Source: Symbiodinium sp. CCMP2592 (taxonomy: Eukaryota; Sar; Dinophyceae; Suessiales; Symbiodiniaceae). Taken from it: DNA of 64,000 bases. Position numbers and translations under genes: made by a program. This document shows positions 10,002 through 18,710 of the stretch, one piece after another. Location of the stretch: assembly GCA_905221615.1 (NCBI GenBank), contig CAJNDT010003223.1, forward strand, positions 310,001 through 374,000, written 5' to 3'. Below the pieces are notes generated by a model that saw nothing but the letters and a program-made list of their open reading frames with translations, searched no databases and was not told the origin of the DNA. Every line of letters begins with the position of its first letter. Position 1 is the first letter of the stretch.

Positions 10002-11577
10002 TTACGCAGCCGGTTTTCGGCCACGGACACCTGCTCGACGGAGGTTGTCCTGCCGATCCAACGTGTGAGGCGTTCGCAGTCTTTTCAATGAACTACTATG
10101 TACATTGCCTGCTGGTTTTTTGCGGACGCTTTCTTTGACTTTGGCACGCTCCTCTTCCCTCTGTGGGTGCAGCTGCAAGGGTGCTTTCTCGATCCTGGCA
10201 TTGCCTTGCAGCTGCTCGCACCATTCCCTCCACTGCTCAGAACTCCACATTTCCTTGGAACACGTGCGAGCCAACACCTCTGCCTCAGCCATCTGACGAG
10301 TTGTCTCGTAATAAAGAGCGGCATTGTGGGTCATGAGCTTGGAAAGTTGCAGAATCTTCAGCTTCAGGGACAAGGTCGTTTTGTGTATTTTTTGGGTCTC
10401 TCTGAAGAAATTGTTGATCTCGTGATGTAAAGATTCATTGGACGTGGTGCCGACAGGAAGCAAGCTGAGCCTCTTGGATGATATCATATGTCGGGCACGG
10501 AGGTTGTTGAGATACCACTCCGTCCGTGCTGCAGCCGCTGCCGTGTGTAGTAGCTGCACAACTTTGCGGTTCGGGCCAGGTACGACGCGATCCATGTCGT
10601 CACGGTAAACAGCTGCCACAGCGGCCAGAGACTGAGTCCACTCGCACCGCTCGAAGAAAGGAACGGAGCCATCCAAATTCTCCAGCAGCGCCGTCGCTTT
10701 CTTCAGAGGCATACTGCGATCCTCGATCTGTGACCGAGCTTTTTCTTCTTCCCGAGTTAGGGCCTTGCAGTTGTCGCCCCTGAAAACAGGTCCCCACGTC
10801 TTCTCAGTGCAATGTGGACTGTGTACAGTCAACTTGCGCAAGATGAGACGCAAAGTCTTAGTTAATGCTGTACGTTTGCGACCCGATGCATATTCGCAAG
10901 TCATCGCAAGATGGACTGGGTCGAGAGCTAGAACTTGCAGGTTCGGACAAATGTGACGAAGACTCTGCCATAGCCTAGTCGACGGGTTGTCGACAGCCAC
11001 GCATCGCACTTGCCGGAGGCCAGATGCTGGGAGATTGTTAGCCATGGCCTCGACAAGAACATCAGCCTCGTCTGTTGTCGTGGCACACAGCATAAGAACT
11101 GCGTTCGTTCGTCCACGACAAGTGACGACCTCAGTGCTCGCTTCTGCTGACTTATACAGACTTATACAACAAAAACAATCCAAGCAAAACAAACAATTGG
11201 CATAGGTGCAACCAAAAGGCCCGAGTCAGCGCTGTTTCTCCATGAAAAGCTGCTCGCATTTTTTCTTCGCGGGATGCCCTGGGGTGTGCCTGGCCCATGA
11301 TGGGCAAACAGCAGCGCAGCGTTGCGTCCATACTTACTACTTCGAACTCTTCATGATGGACTAGTTCCGCTTTTAGCTCTTGCTCCAGGCTTGTGATGCG
11401 CGGTGACATGAAAATGTCTTCGACCAATGGCCACCAGTGATTGACATGCCGAGGTAGGAGGCTGTTAGTCTCACCGGGGAAGGTGGCCAGAAGTCGAGCA
11501 TGGAGCGCGTACACCTGCAGAGCGAACTGCCTAGACTCTGTTATACCACATCTCATGCGCAGAGCTTCTTTGAAGGA
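10002..11577 (-). CDS. DDE transposase domain, MULE-like
   Basis: C-terminal part of the block, in two exons: 11577-11213 and 11136-10002, joined across a 76-bp GT-AG intron. The RNase-H-fold acidic triad can be proposed. The first Asp is in VVSMDATLRCCLPIMGQ. The second is in VRCVAVDNPSTRLWQ or in the following LQVLALDPVHLAM. The Glu is in TTSNESLHHEINNFFR. The order and spacing, with a His three residues after DP and the NE-x-xHxxIN helix, resemble MULE/IS256-type transposases. This is motif reading, not alignment. The C-terminus is basic (LKRLRTPH, AGVRGRKPAA), as expected of a DNA-binding tail. The protein would cut and join the element ends in the nucleus. It is fused in frame upstream to a C2H2 finger. 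The catalytic residues look intact, so this copy may be recently active. Confidence 0.68.
11137..11212 (-). other. GT-AG intron in transposase
   Basis: Donor TTTTG|GTTGCACC and acceptor AAGCGAG|CACTGAG. Removal keeps frame and joins ALTRAF to TEVVTCRG with one bridging codon. Confidence 0.6.
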
Positions 11578-11614
11578 CTACGACACAGACACTTCTGTAT
11601 TTTAAAACTCCTGC
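11578..11614 (-). other. 37-bp GC-AG intron
   Basis: Donor GCCAAG|GCAGGAG and acceptor GTCGTAG|TCCTTC. Splicing joins ILMCSAK to SFKEALRMRCG in phase 0. The exon frames on the two sides differ and both are open, so a short intron fits better than a shared frame. Confidence 0.6.
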
Positions 11615-12550
11615 CTTGGCGCTGCACATCAATATTTCCCGGAAGACCAGCTGACCGAATGATCGGGTGTAGTACAAATTACGTACTCGGCGCAGCTCGC
11701 CCTGCTGCACAGCTGCCAGAGACCAATATTGGGGACCGTCGCCTGTGAAAACAAGTCTTATCTCTTTGTCGATAAGCATGTGCTTGGTCGAGATAGTCTC
11801 GTCCAAGGATGCGGCAAGTAGACTAGCGCTGCGACGCAGGTAGTGCCTTAGAGGTTGTCGCCGGCATTGATCGTGGTCGTGGAGCGCAATGATGATCTTG
11901 AGTTGTTTCGTTCCACTAGCCACGAATTGCTTTCTCTCTGAGTGATACTGTCTGACATGCTCAAGAACACGATCCTGCCGATTATTATTCCAAGACCGCA
12001 TCGGACAAAAGGGACACACTGCACGCCCATTCTTCTTCACCTCTGAAGACACTTTGGCTGACTTCATGTTGAGTAAAGCAGTGACCTCATTGCGAAGTAC
12101 TTCCAGAAGTTTGTCACCCACTCTGGTCACGCTCTCATCATCATCCGCCGCGTCATCGTCTTCTTCTTTCTCGTCCACAACAGGCAACTCCAGGTCTTTA
12201 ACGAACTCGTCATATCCATGTTCCTTGCCGCCTGCCAAGGTGTCCAGAAGCATCTCATATTCCTTGTCTTCTGCATCACGTTCGTTCTTTGCGGGCTTTT
12301 GGTTCACGTAGAAGAAAAAGAGAATGTACTTACGATCGGTTGCTTCCGACAGCATGTGTGCAAGATGTTGGACAGGAAAAGCGTAGCTGACGTTGACATC
12401 CGTCACACAAATTTGCTCCCCCGGCAGGACCTCCATAGCAAGACTGTGCGGGTTGCCGTCCGTGGCAAGATGAAGAAGAACCTTGTGGCCTGACTTTAAA
12501 TTACCTGACGGAAGTCGAGCAAAGATGTGGAGCATCAACTTCTCGGCAAC
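11615..12550 (-). CDS. Protease C-terminal half, acidic linker and C2H2 finger
   Basis: Continues in frame from the polymerase exon across a 77-bp GC-AG intron. The start, VAEKLMLHIFARLPSGN, completes a putative papain-like fold: catalytic His in GNPHSLAMEV, and Asp/Asn in ICVTDVNVSYAFPV. That spacing recalls the H...DPN arrangement of C58/YopT-like and other papain-fold peptidases. An acidic linker follows, rich in Asp/Glu (EKEEDDDAADDDE), then a zinc finger C-x2-C-x15-H-x4-H (VCPFCPMRSW to HVRQYH). A ~120-residue helical region then leads to the transposase. The protease could mature a polyprotein or cleave host SUMO/ubiquitin-type targets, as ULP-like proteases of some MULEs are thought to do. 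Both roles are inference. Confidence 0.55.
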
Positions 12551-12627
12551 CTGCGAATACCTTCTTTGCCGGCGTCGCAAAAAAAAGTGTGCTCCGGGCC
12601 TTCTGTCATATCTGCCATGGAACTTGC
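12551..12627 (-). other. 77-bp GC-AG intron splitting the protease
   Basis: Donor GAGCAG|GCAAGTTCC is a perfect GCAAGT site. The acceptor is ATTCGCAG|GTTGCC. CAG|G is repeated at both ends, as is common in dinoflagellate introns. Joins HHLGLQEQ to VAEKLMLH. Confidence 0.72.
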
Positions 12628-14275
12628 CTGCTCTTGTAAACCAAGATGATGTAGTGCTGCGAGTATACAATTTCCTGGTTCACGCAGCTTCTCAGGACAC
12701 TCGACTGCTTTACTGTCGTTCACCTGCGTCAACAAAGCGTGAAAGGTGTATCGTTCTTTAGCACGAATATGGACGTCCAGGCCGGTTTCCTCGAAAATGG
12801 CATCGCTGCAGCTTTTACAGAAAGCTTTCACATCAGGCTGCGCGATGTCGCGATCTACTCTGATGCCATCAAAGTGCAATGACATGTGTTTGCTTTGCAG
12901 TGGCTGCACCTTGCCAAGCCAGGAATCTAGAACCAAATCTTCAGCAATATTCCAGAAGTAGGTCAGGACGGAAACGTCTGGCCTTTCTTTCATTTGTACC
13001 AAGGAAGGCCAAGCTGTGTCCTTGAGCACTGTCGCCGCTACCCACCGGCAAAACAAGGATGCCTGCTGCAGCTCCTGCACGAAGGTGTTGCCTGCAAGCT
13101 CCTGGGGTGGCGAGCCGCCATTCAAAATCTTTTGCAGCAGCAGCTTTCCTTCCGACAGAGGCAGCTTCAGTGTATTCTCGATAACATGCTTCCGCTCCTT
13201 GGCACAAAGACGCAAAGTCTCCTTGACTGCCGGCCAACACTCGTGCTTCGGCTGTAATTTGGTTAAGATTTGTAAGAGCAACGTGAAGGAGCAGTTCTCA
13301 ATGTCGAGATCTATCGTATCTGCCAATGCGACCGCCTGCCACGCGGTACCCAAATTCTGCACAGAATGACAGTCTCCGTATTTGCGAGTACGCACACACG
13401 GCAACTTGTACTTATAAGTGACATCAAGCTCGACAAAGCCGTCGCCTGCTTCAAAAGGACTTGCAGGTCGTACACCACTTGATGAAGACGTGCTCTGGCC
13501 TGGAGATGATGCTTCAAGTGCTGCGACAGAAGATTTCTTTCTTATAGCTCGACGAGTAAGCGTCTCTTTCGCTTTTGCTGTACATGGCTGCTCGCGAGGT
13601 TGCTCAGTCGTTTGTGGAAGCTGCTTCTCCAGTAAGTCCAGCAGTCCGCCAGCACAGTCTTCGTGTTTCCGTAGTTTGTCATGAAAGCTTCGCCAAAGAG
13701 CAAGTTTCTCTAAATGCTGCAGAGATTTACGGCCTCTTCCGGACTCTAACCTGGATATCACGTGAGAGTAGAAATGCACGAGGAGTTCGGCATTTGCAGT
13801 TCGAGCAGCATTGCGTTCCACAGCGTCCCACAGTTTCCTGGCATTGAGACGCTCCCGCACCACGATTGCCTCAGACTCATACCCGACGATGAGGACATCC
13901 TCCAAGGACTTCGTGCATGGTATGGTCGGAATGAAATTCTCTGGTTCTGATTTTGAATCCACTGGAAGAAAAACATTTTCCTTGACCAACTCCTCGAACA
14001 TGTCCTTGCTATATCCGAGCTTGGCTTTGGCAAACCGTGTCCACCAAGTCTTTGTCACCTGTGCCTTGTCTGTCTTCAAGAAATATTTCACGGTTGCCGC
14101 CTGTGCTTTCTCAACAGGCGTGGTGTGTTGCACTGCCTGGTCGGCCTCCTCCTCAGTCCGCTTCAGCATCGCGGCGAAATTGCTGTGCGGATTCTCCGCG
14201 GTCGGCTCCTGCGCACACAGACCATCCAATGAAAGGGAACGACCCACGCATATTGACGGAACCTCTTGATAAGGT
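12628..14275 (-). CDS. Family-A-like DNA polymerase palm plus protease Cys region
   Basis: About 545 residues. Residue numbers are counted from a GTG at 14247; the open frame extends further upstream. Residues 311-328 (TIDLDIENCSFTLLLQIL) match the DxDxxN motif A of the PolA-like replicases seen in large viruses and mobile elements. Residues 350-378, with K and ILNGG, occupy the place of the motif B helix. LHFDGIRV at 457-464 is a motif C candidate, and the ETGLDVHIRAKER tail fits what follows motif C in such proteins. After it, EPGNCILAALHHLGL (Cys527) looks like the nucleophile of a papain-like protease completed by the next exon. Residues 1-300 are helical and unassigned, with a Ser-rich linker near 240-262. 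The likely role is element DNA synthesis. The assignment rests on recalled motif patterns, not on a search; the exact 5' boundary is unknown. Confidence 0.58.
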
Positions 14276-14430
14276 CTATATTATCTTTACAGCATAGCAC
14301 CTTGACTACAGACAGAGAGAAAAAAAGAAAGAGGGAGAGGCATAGAAAGAAAAAAAAAGAAAGAGAGAAAGAAAGAAAGAAATAAAGAGAGAAAGAATGA
14401 GACAAATATATGCAAACGAAAGAAAAACAG
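14276..14430 (-). other. Probable intron with pyrimidine-rich tract
   Basis: On the coding strand this stretch is a run of CTTT/CTTTT repeats ending in CTGTCTGTAG, between the open frames of the helicase and the polymerase. The donor (near GATCG|GTCTG) and phase could not be fixed. Part of the DNIDLIKRFRQYAW frame at its 3' edge may be exon. Confidence 0.4.
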
Positions 14431-15445
14431 ACCGATCACTAGTAGCTGGACTCTTAGGCAAGTAAATGCGCTTGTGGTGCTGGTCCTCCCGAGGACGCAG
14501 GCCACAAGCTTCTCTGACTTTGCGCTCCGTCAGGCCGCTTAAGGCGTAGTCTTCGATCAATTGAAAACAGTCCTGTCGAGAGTAATGAGATTCGAAGCCG
14601 TGCTGCTGTTGTAACGCAGCTGCAATAGCCGGACCGCTTTCGAGAAAACTTCGCAGGGTGGGATCCTTCTCGAAGATGCCATCAACATCTGGATCCTTGT
14701 AAGCATCTCCAAAGGATGTGTTCTCCACAAAGATTGGCTGAGGCTTCCACACCAGGCAGCGTCTGTAAATTGAGTTGAAGTTAGTTTCCATGACGTTTCG
14801 GAAAGTCATGATTTTGTTGGTCTCGAATCTCTTGAATCCACAAACCCGCATCATCTTTGTAACGAAACCGTACGGTTTGCGACCCGCAAGATCATCAGCC
14901 GACATGAATTTCTTGTATAAGTCCTGCTGGAAGTGCCGGTGGGTTTCCGGGGCTTCCTGGGCGGTGATGATCCAACAGTGAGCAAACTGCTCGAGCTGCT
15001 TTCGCATCTCTTCTTCATTATGGAAGAGATTCGGGTCGATGAATGCGTGGTTGTGACTGTATACAGCAGCCAGGTGGCTGCTGAACAGAGACTGGCCAGT
15101 TCCGCCGGCAGATTCGCCGATAAAGCAGCGATCGATGTTTTCACCATGTTTCGCTAGCCCGATTGCCGCCAGGGTCGCCTTGTAGTACTGCTGATTGCAC
15201 CAAAAGGTTTGCTTGACAAACTTTTCGAGTCGAAGCTTGGCGTCACGTAGTACAGGATCCGGCAAGTGTGGCTGCAAAGGATGGGAGATTCTGACATACA
15301 GATTGTTCTCTGGCGATGGCAAGACCAGCTTTACATGTTCAGTAGGACTTACGTCATAAACCACCGAGATGTCTTGGTAGGCGCACCCAGCCTGCCGCTG
15401 AGAGGGTGTGTCACACCATTGGATGAGGAAGTGAAGGAGCCGTCC
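14430..15445 (-). CDS. SF3 (D5-type) helicase
   Basis: The frame is open upstream of the GTG at 15364 to about 15445 (preceding residues include QWCDTPSQRQAGCAYQD). Residues below count from that GTG. The Walker A loop, GESAGGTGQS (83-92), has Gln in place of the usual Lys. Walker B-like HCWIITAQEAPE (129-140); YKKFMSADDLAGRKPYG (150-166) fits the SF3 B' motif. FETNKIMTF (180-188) carries the sensor Asn of motif C, and IYRRCLVW (199-206) the arginine finger. Such helicases unwind DNA as hexamers at replication forks of viruses, plasmids and mobile elements. The missing Lys would normally weaken ATP hydrolysis; it may be a family trait or a sign of decay. The neighbours, nuclease and polymerase, support a replication role. 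Confidence 0.75.
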
Positions 15446-15547
15446 TTAGCTGCTCTGCGAAAGCCACTTTGCAGGACTTAACAACTGCATCGTTGAGGGT
15501 TACAGTCTACAAAAACACTTAGACAGCAGGCTTTAAACTCCTTACAC

Positions 15548-16100
15548 CTAGAGTCGTTCTTCAAGAAAATCCTTCTGCAGCGGTGCCAAGACTTTCGCAA
15601 GCATGTAGGCTGTCTTGTCCGGCCAACCTGAATGCGGGGCAGGCTCGGCTTCCTGTGCAGCTCGTCCCCTACGAGGCATTGCCGTTGCGTCTGCCATCAC
15701 GGCTGTGTCTTCGCAAGCCTCCAGGAAATCATGGACGTTGTTGAATTCTGCCAGCAGTCGAACAATTTCTCTATGAATAGCGGCATCAGAGCGATCAGTA
15801 GCTGGAGACATAAGCCGAAAAAGGCCCTCTAACTTCAACAGAAATTTTTTTAGCCTGTAAAATGTTGACTCCGGTGGCACTCCGTTGTAGGGGTCAAACG
15901 CTCCATCACTATGGTATAAGTAGCATACACCGCGATGAGCACGAATGTATCTGTCGCCTTCAATCATCCAAATAAGACTGACGAGATCACGGACGAAGAT
16001 ATCCGTGAAGCGCGTCCGGTAAACGTTTAATGCCGAAGCAGCGAGGCGCACCATGTCTTCGGGCCAGGTTGGTTGCCTAACACAATATACTCGATGAGTT
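15548..16100 (-). CDS. D5_N-like helical region preceding the helicase
   Basis: About 180 residues in the frame that overlaps the nuclease frame by 151 bp. It starts effectively near PTWPEDMVRLAASAL and runs through RFTDIFVRDLVSLIWMIEG and VPPESTFYRLKKFLLKLEG, with an internal low-complexity tail before the stop at 15548. Its place directly upstream of an SF3 helicase is where D5_N/primase-associated domains sit; sequence similarity is only suggestive. Between 15445 and 15548 there is no open frame, so an intron probably links it to the helicase. Joining to the nuclease upstream needs a one-base shift between 16040 and 16100. Confidence 0.45.
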
Positions 16101-17532
16101 TCCTCGCTTGCTCCTTTACAGACACCACCGGGAAGTTGTTCTCGACAGTAGGACATGTAGACAAGGAAAAGGAACATGCTGTTGCCGTCAAGTCGAATAA
16201 GTCCTCGAAGTCTGCGTGAGAGTTGGTTGCACCTGGCATCAAGCGCCTTTTTTTCGCAGTGCTAATGGCTTCCTCAGGAAGGTCGCCAGATGGTATGGCC
16301 AAGGCTAGGTCGTTCTGAGCTTCCGAACCATTCTGAGTCAATGCCAGTGCTAAAGCTTCATTATCCTGCGTTGCTCTGTCAGCTGGCGACTCTGCCACAT
16401 CCATCTCTTCCTGTTCTGCAGCCAGGCGTGCGCTGAAGGATGGCTGCGAAGCGCCCGCATCGGGATCTGCGCCGCCCGCCACATCCTGCCAAGGAACATC
16501 TTTACCGCCTGCGTTTGCCGTTAGCATAGCAGCCACGTCGTGCGACATGTTGGGAACCTCGTCAAGGAATGGACCTGTCTCCATGTTGTCAGGATGAAGG
16601 CAAACGACGTACATCGCAGACACAACATAGCCATAGTGATGCTCTAGGATGTATTTGTACGTGTTCAGCTGCAGGCGGTAGTGCCAACCTGCGCAGTCTG
16701 GAATATGATTCAAAGGCGAATGCATATTCCGAAATTTGTTGGTGTATTTCATGCGCAGGTTTTTGGTTCGTTTCCAATCGAACAGGACCAGGCTGTTGTT
16801 CGATGTTTTGGCCACGAAGTCGATGCAACCGGCCAAACTGTGCTCCTTTGCAAAAATGCACCACTCGGTGCGAAATGCCAGCAAGGGACGGGAGAATTCT
16901 CTTAGGAATTGACCAAACAACTTCAGCTCAGGCCAATGACCAGCTCCGAAACCGCCGTTCATAAGGACCTCGATTTGGAGATGCATCCATGTACCGCGGT
17001 GAGCTGCATCTCGAGAATTCTGAAGCCACATGTGCTTGATCTCCTCGGCAGTCATGGGCAGGAGCATGCCGTTTGTCTGCACGCTGGAATATTCAGGGCG
17101 CGGCCATCTTGAACTGTTTTGCATGTTGGCGATTGCACCGTCCGCATCGAAAATTTCAGCGAATTTGTGAACTAAGCCAGTCACGGAAATGCTCATCGGG
17201 ACGCCGTCCACATAGTAGACGTGAGTCTCTGACAGGAAGTTGATTCGCTTGTCCCGATCATGTTCGTGCAGGCGAGACAGCAAGCTGCAATCTGGCTGAG
17301 CAGCTGGCAGATGCGTAAAATCCTGCGGTATCAAGTCGAGCAGCAACCGAGGCGCCTGCACGCAAGCTTCGATGGGAATGCGAATGCTTGACGTGCCTTG
17401 TCCGTAAGTAGGACAACAAGCGGGACTAAGTCCGACCAACCATTGCTGCTCTTGTTGCGGTTGCATTGCAACCTGCGTCGTTTCTCTCGCCGGCACCATG
17501 CTTCGGACCGACTCGAGCTGAAACGCAACCAT
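16027..17532 (-). CDS. PD-(D/E)XK nuclease, Cas4/RecB-like
   Basis: 501 residues from ATG at 17532. Residues 101-135, with HVYYVDGVPMSISVTGLVH, form the N-terminal strand region typical of this nuclease group. The catalytic parts follow in order: RGTWMHLQIE (179-188, His184), RTEW (221-224), GCIDFV (235-240, Asp238), LFDWKR (250-255, Asp252 and Lys254) and LQLNTYKY (287-294). All active-site residues of the RecB/Cas4-type fold are present. The C-terminal ~170 residues are low in order and rich in Ala/Glu/Gln. It may process DNA ends during replication or recombination of the element. The last ~50 codons overlap the next frame, pointing to a frameshift or an unseen intron. Whether it is a separate gene or the N-terminus of a polyprotein is open. 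Confidence 0.78.
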   Translation of the reverse strand: MVAFQLESVRSMVPARETTQVAMQPQQEQQWLVGLSPACCPTYGQGTSSIRIPIEACVQAPRLLLDLIPQDFTHLPAAQPDCSLLSRLHEHDRDKRINFLSETHVYYVDGVPMSISVTGLVHKFAEIFDADGAIANMQNSSRWPRPEYSSVQTNGMLLPMTAEEIKHMWLQNSRDAAHRGTWMHLQIEVLMNGGFGAGHWPELKLFGQFLREFSRPLLAFRTEWCIFAKEHSLAGCIDFVAKTSNNSLVLFDWKRTKNLRMKYTNKFRNMHSPLNHIPDCAGWHYRLQLNTYKYILEHHYGYVVSAMYVVCLHPDNMETGPFLDEVPNMSHDVAAMLTANAGGKDVPWQDVAGGADPDAGASQPSFSARLAAEQEEMDVAESPADRATQDNEALALALTQNGSEAQNDLALAIPSGDLPEEAISTAKKRRLMPGATNSHADFEDLFDLTATACSFSLSTCPTVENNFPVVSVKEQARKLIEYIVLGNQPGPKTWCASLLRH

Positions 17533-17649
17533 GTATTGAACGTCATGTTGTTAGACACCAGATGTAATTCCTCAGCAGCCCCGCCGCAAAAGTCCTTCCC
17601 TTCCTCCTTCTCGGACGACGCAGTAAAGGTCATGCCGTTCTGCAATTTC

Positions 17650-18682
17650 TGCTCTCTGCTGTAAACGTAATCCACAGCATGTGGGAAAGCCTCTGCCGTT
17701 TCAGTACTTCCACCGATGTAATCAATCAACTGGTTCGGACATCGTGGACACAGTCGTTCAGGAAGGTGTACAGCATGAACCGAACAAACCCATGTGTCGC
17801 AGTGTGGACAGACACACCCGCGAGGCAGATGCAGCCCGTGGTCCCTGTTGCAAATAACGCACCTGATTGTGGCGTTGTTGTCGACGAGAGATGGTACTGG
17901 GCGATACTGAAGCAAGACAAAGTTCCTGGTAGGCCGGCCATAGACCCAAAAAGCTTTGCCAAAGCACATGGCGCAGCTGGAGCTCCTTCACGAGCACGGG
18001 CTGTGGCTACGTTCACGCCATCCAGTGCAATCTGGAACATTCTCGGATTCCATCGGAAGACGATGCGATGGGTGTGGTCGGGTTGAAACCGAATTGTTCG
18101 GGCACTCATGTGTGGTTGGGGTGGACCATTTCCCAATCCAAACGAGGCTTGTGCATTCTCAAAAATATTCTCCAACATGCAGTAGGCATGCGTCCGAGAA
18201 CGCAAGTCACACCAGTCTCGGACTCCAATATATATGCCGACTGTGTTGGGCGGCAGAATGATGTCAAATACAGCATTTCCCATCAAAGGACCGGTTGACT
18301 GAAACCCTGTCCCTGGCATATTTGGCACAACTGCAGGACCAGGGCCGCCCAACATGGCTGTCGCGCTCCAGTCCAAGAGCATATTGCGAGGAAAAACTGT
18401 AAACATGGTGAGCTGACGAACGTTGATGGTGACGACACGCGCAGACATGTAAGCTTCCATCATCCATCTCAGCTTCATGGGAAGTTGAAATTCTTCAGTG
18501 TTCATTGTCACAAGCTTGCCTTGCCAGTGTCGACGATCCCGCACGGCGCGAAGCATTGTCTTGGAAGCAGACGCTAGCATCTTGAGATAGTCAAACGAAA
18601 AGTAAAATCCTGGCAATTCCGCGAGCAGCTCATCCAACACGGCGCCTCCTTCATACTCCTCCACTTTGCATCTCATGTCCAC
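17650..18682 (-). pseudogene. Beta-sandwich (ConA/SPRY-like) plus Cys-rich finger protein, frameshifted
   Basis: Starts with ATG at 18682. The N-terminal ~50 residues (LLAELPGFYFSFDYLKML...RRHW) loosely recall an F-box. A beta-rich section follows with FDIILPPNTVGIYIGVRDW and HRIVFRWNPRMFQIALDGV, suggesting a ConA-like/SPRY fold. Near 17955 the frame must shift by one base at a run of five T (coding strand) to continue as FWVYGRPTRNF and the finger CVICNRDHGLHLPRGCVCP...CPRCPNQL. The downstream paralogue has the same two parts in one frame, which shows the break. An assembly indel in the T run is as likely as true decay. It ends about 100 bp upstream of the nuclease start on the same strand. 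Confidence 0.6.
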
Positions 18683-18710
18683 TCGACCTAGGTGGCTTTA
18701 CACAACCTGA

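Larger units (their letters stand above)
10002..17532 (-). mobile_element. Putative self-synthesizing DNA transposon core
   Basis: A colinear minus-strand block encodes, from 5' to 3', a PD-(D/E)XK nuclease, a possible D5_N-like region, an SF3 helicase, a family-A-like polymerase palm, a papain-like protease, a C2H2 finger and a DDE transposase. At least three in-frame GC/GT-AG introns link the polymerase, protease, finger and transposase segments into one reading frame. The nuclease-to-D5_N and D5_N-to-helicase links require a frameshift or unresolved introns. The block holds no TTTAGGG tracts or MITEs, unlike its surroundings. Polintons combine PolB, integrase, protease and ATPase; this has the same logic with unrelated parts. 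Terminal repeats and target duplications are not found, so the limits given are those of the genes. Confidence 0.6.

Noticed and set aside
14310-14505. Minus frames rich in Phe/Leu/Ser
   Set aside because: Reading of the pyrimidine-rich intron tract, not a membrane protein.
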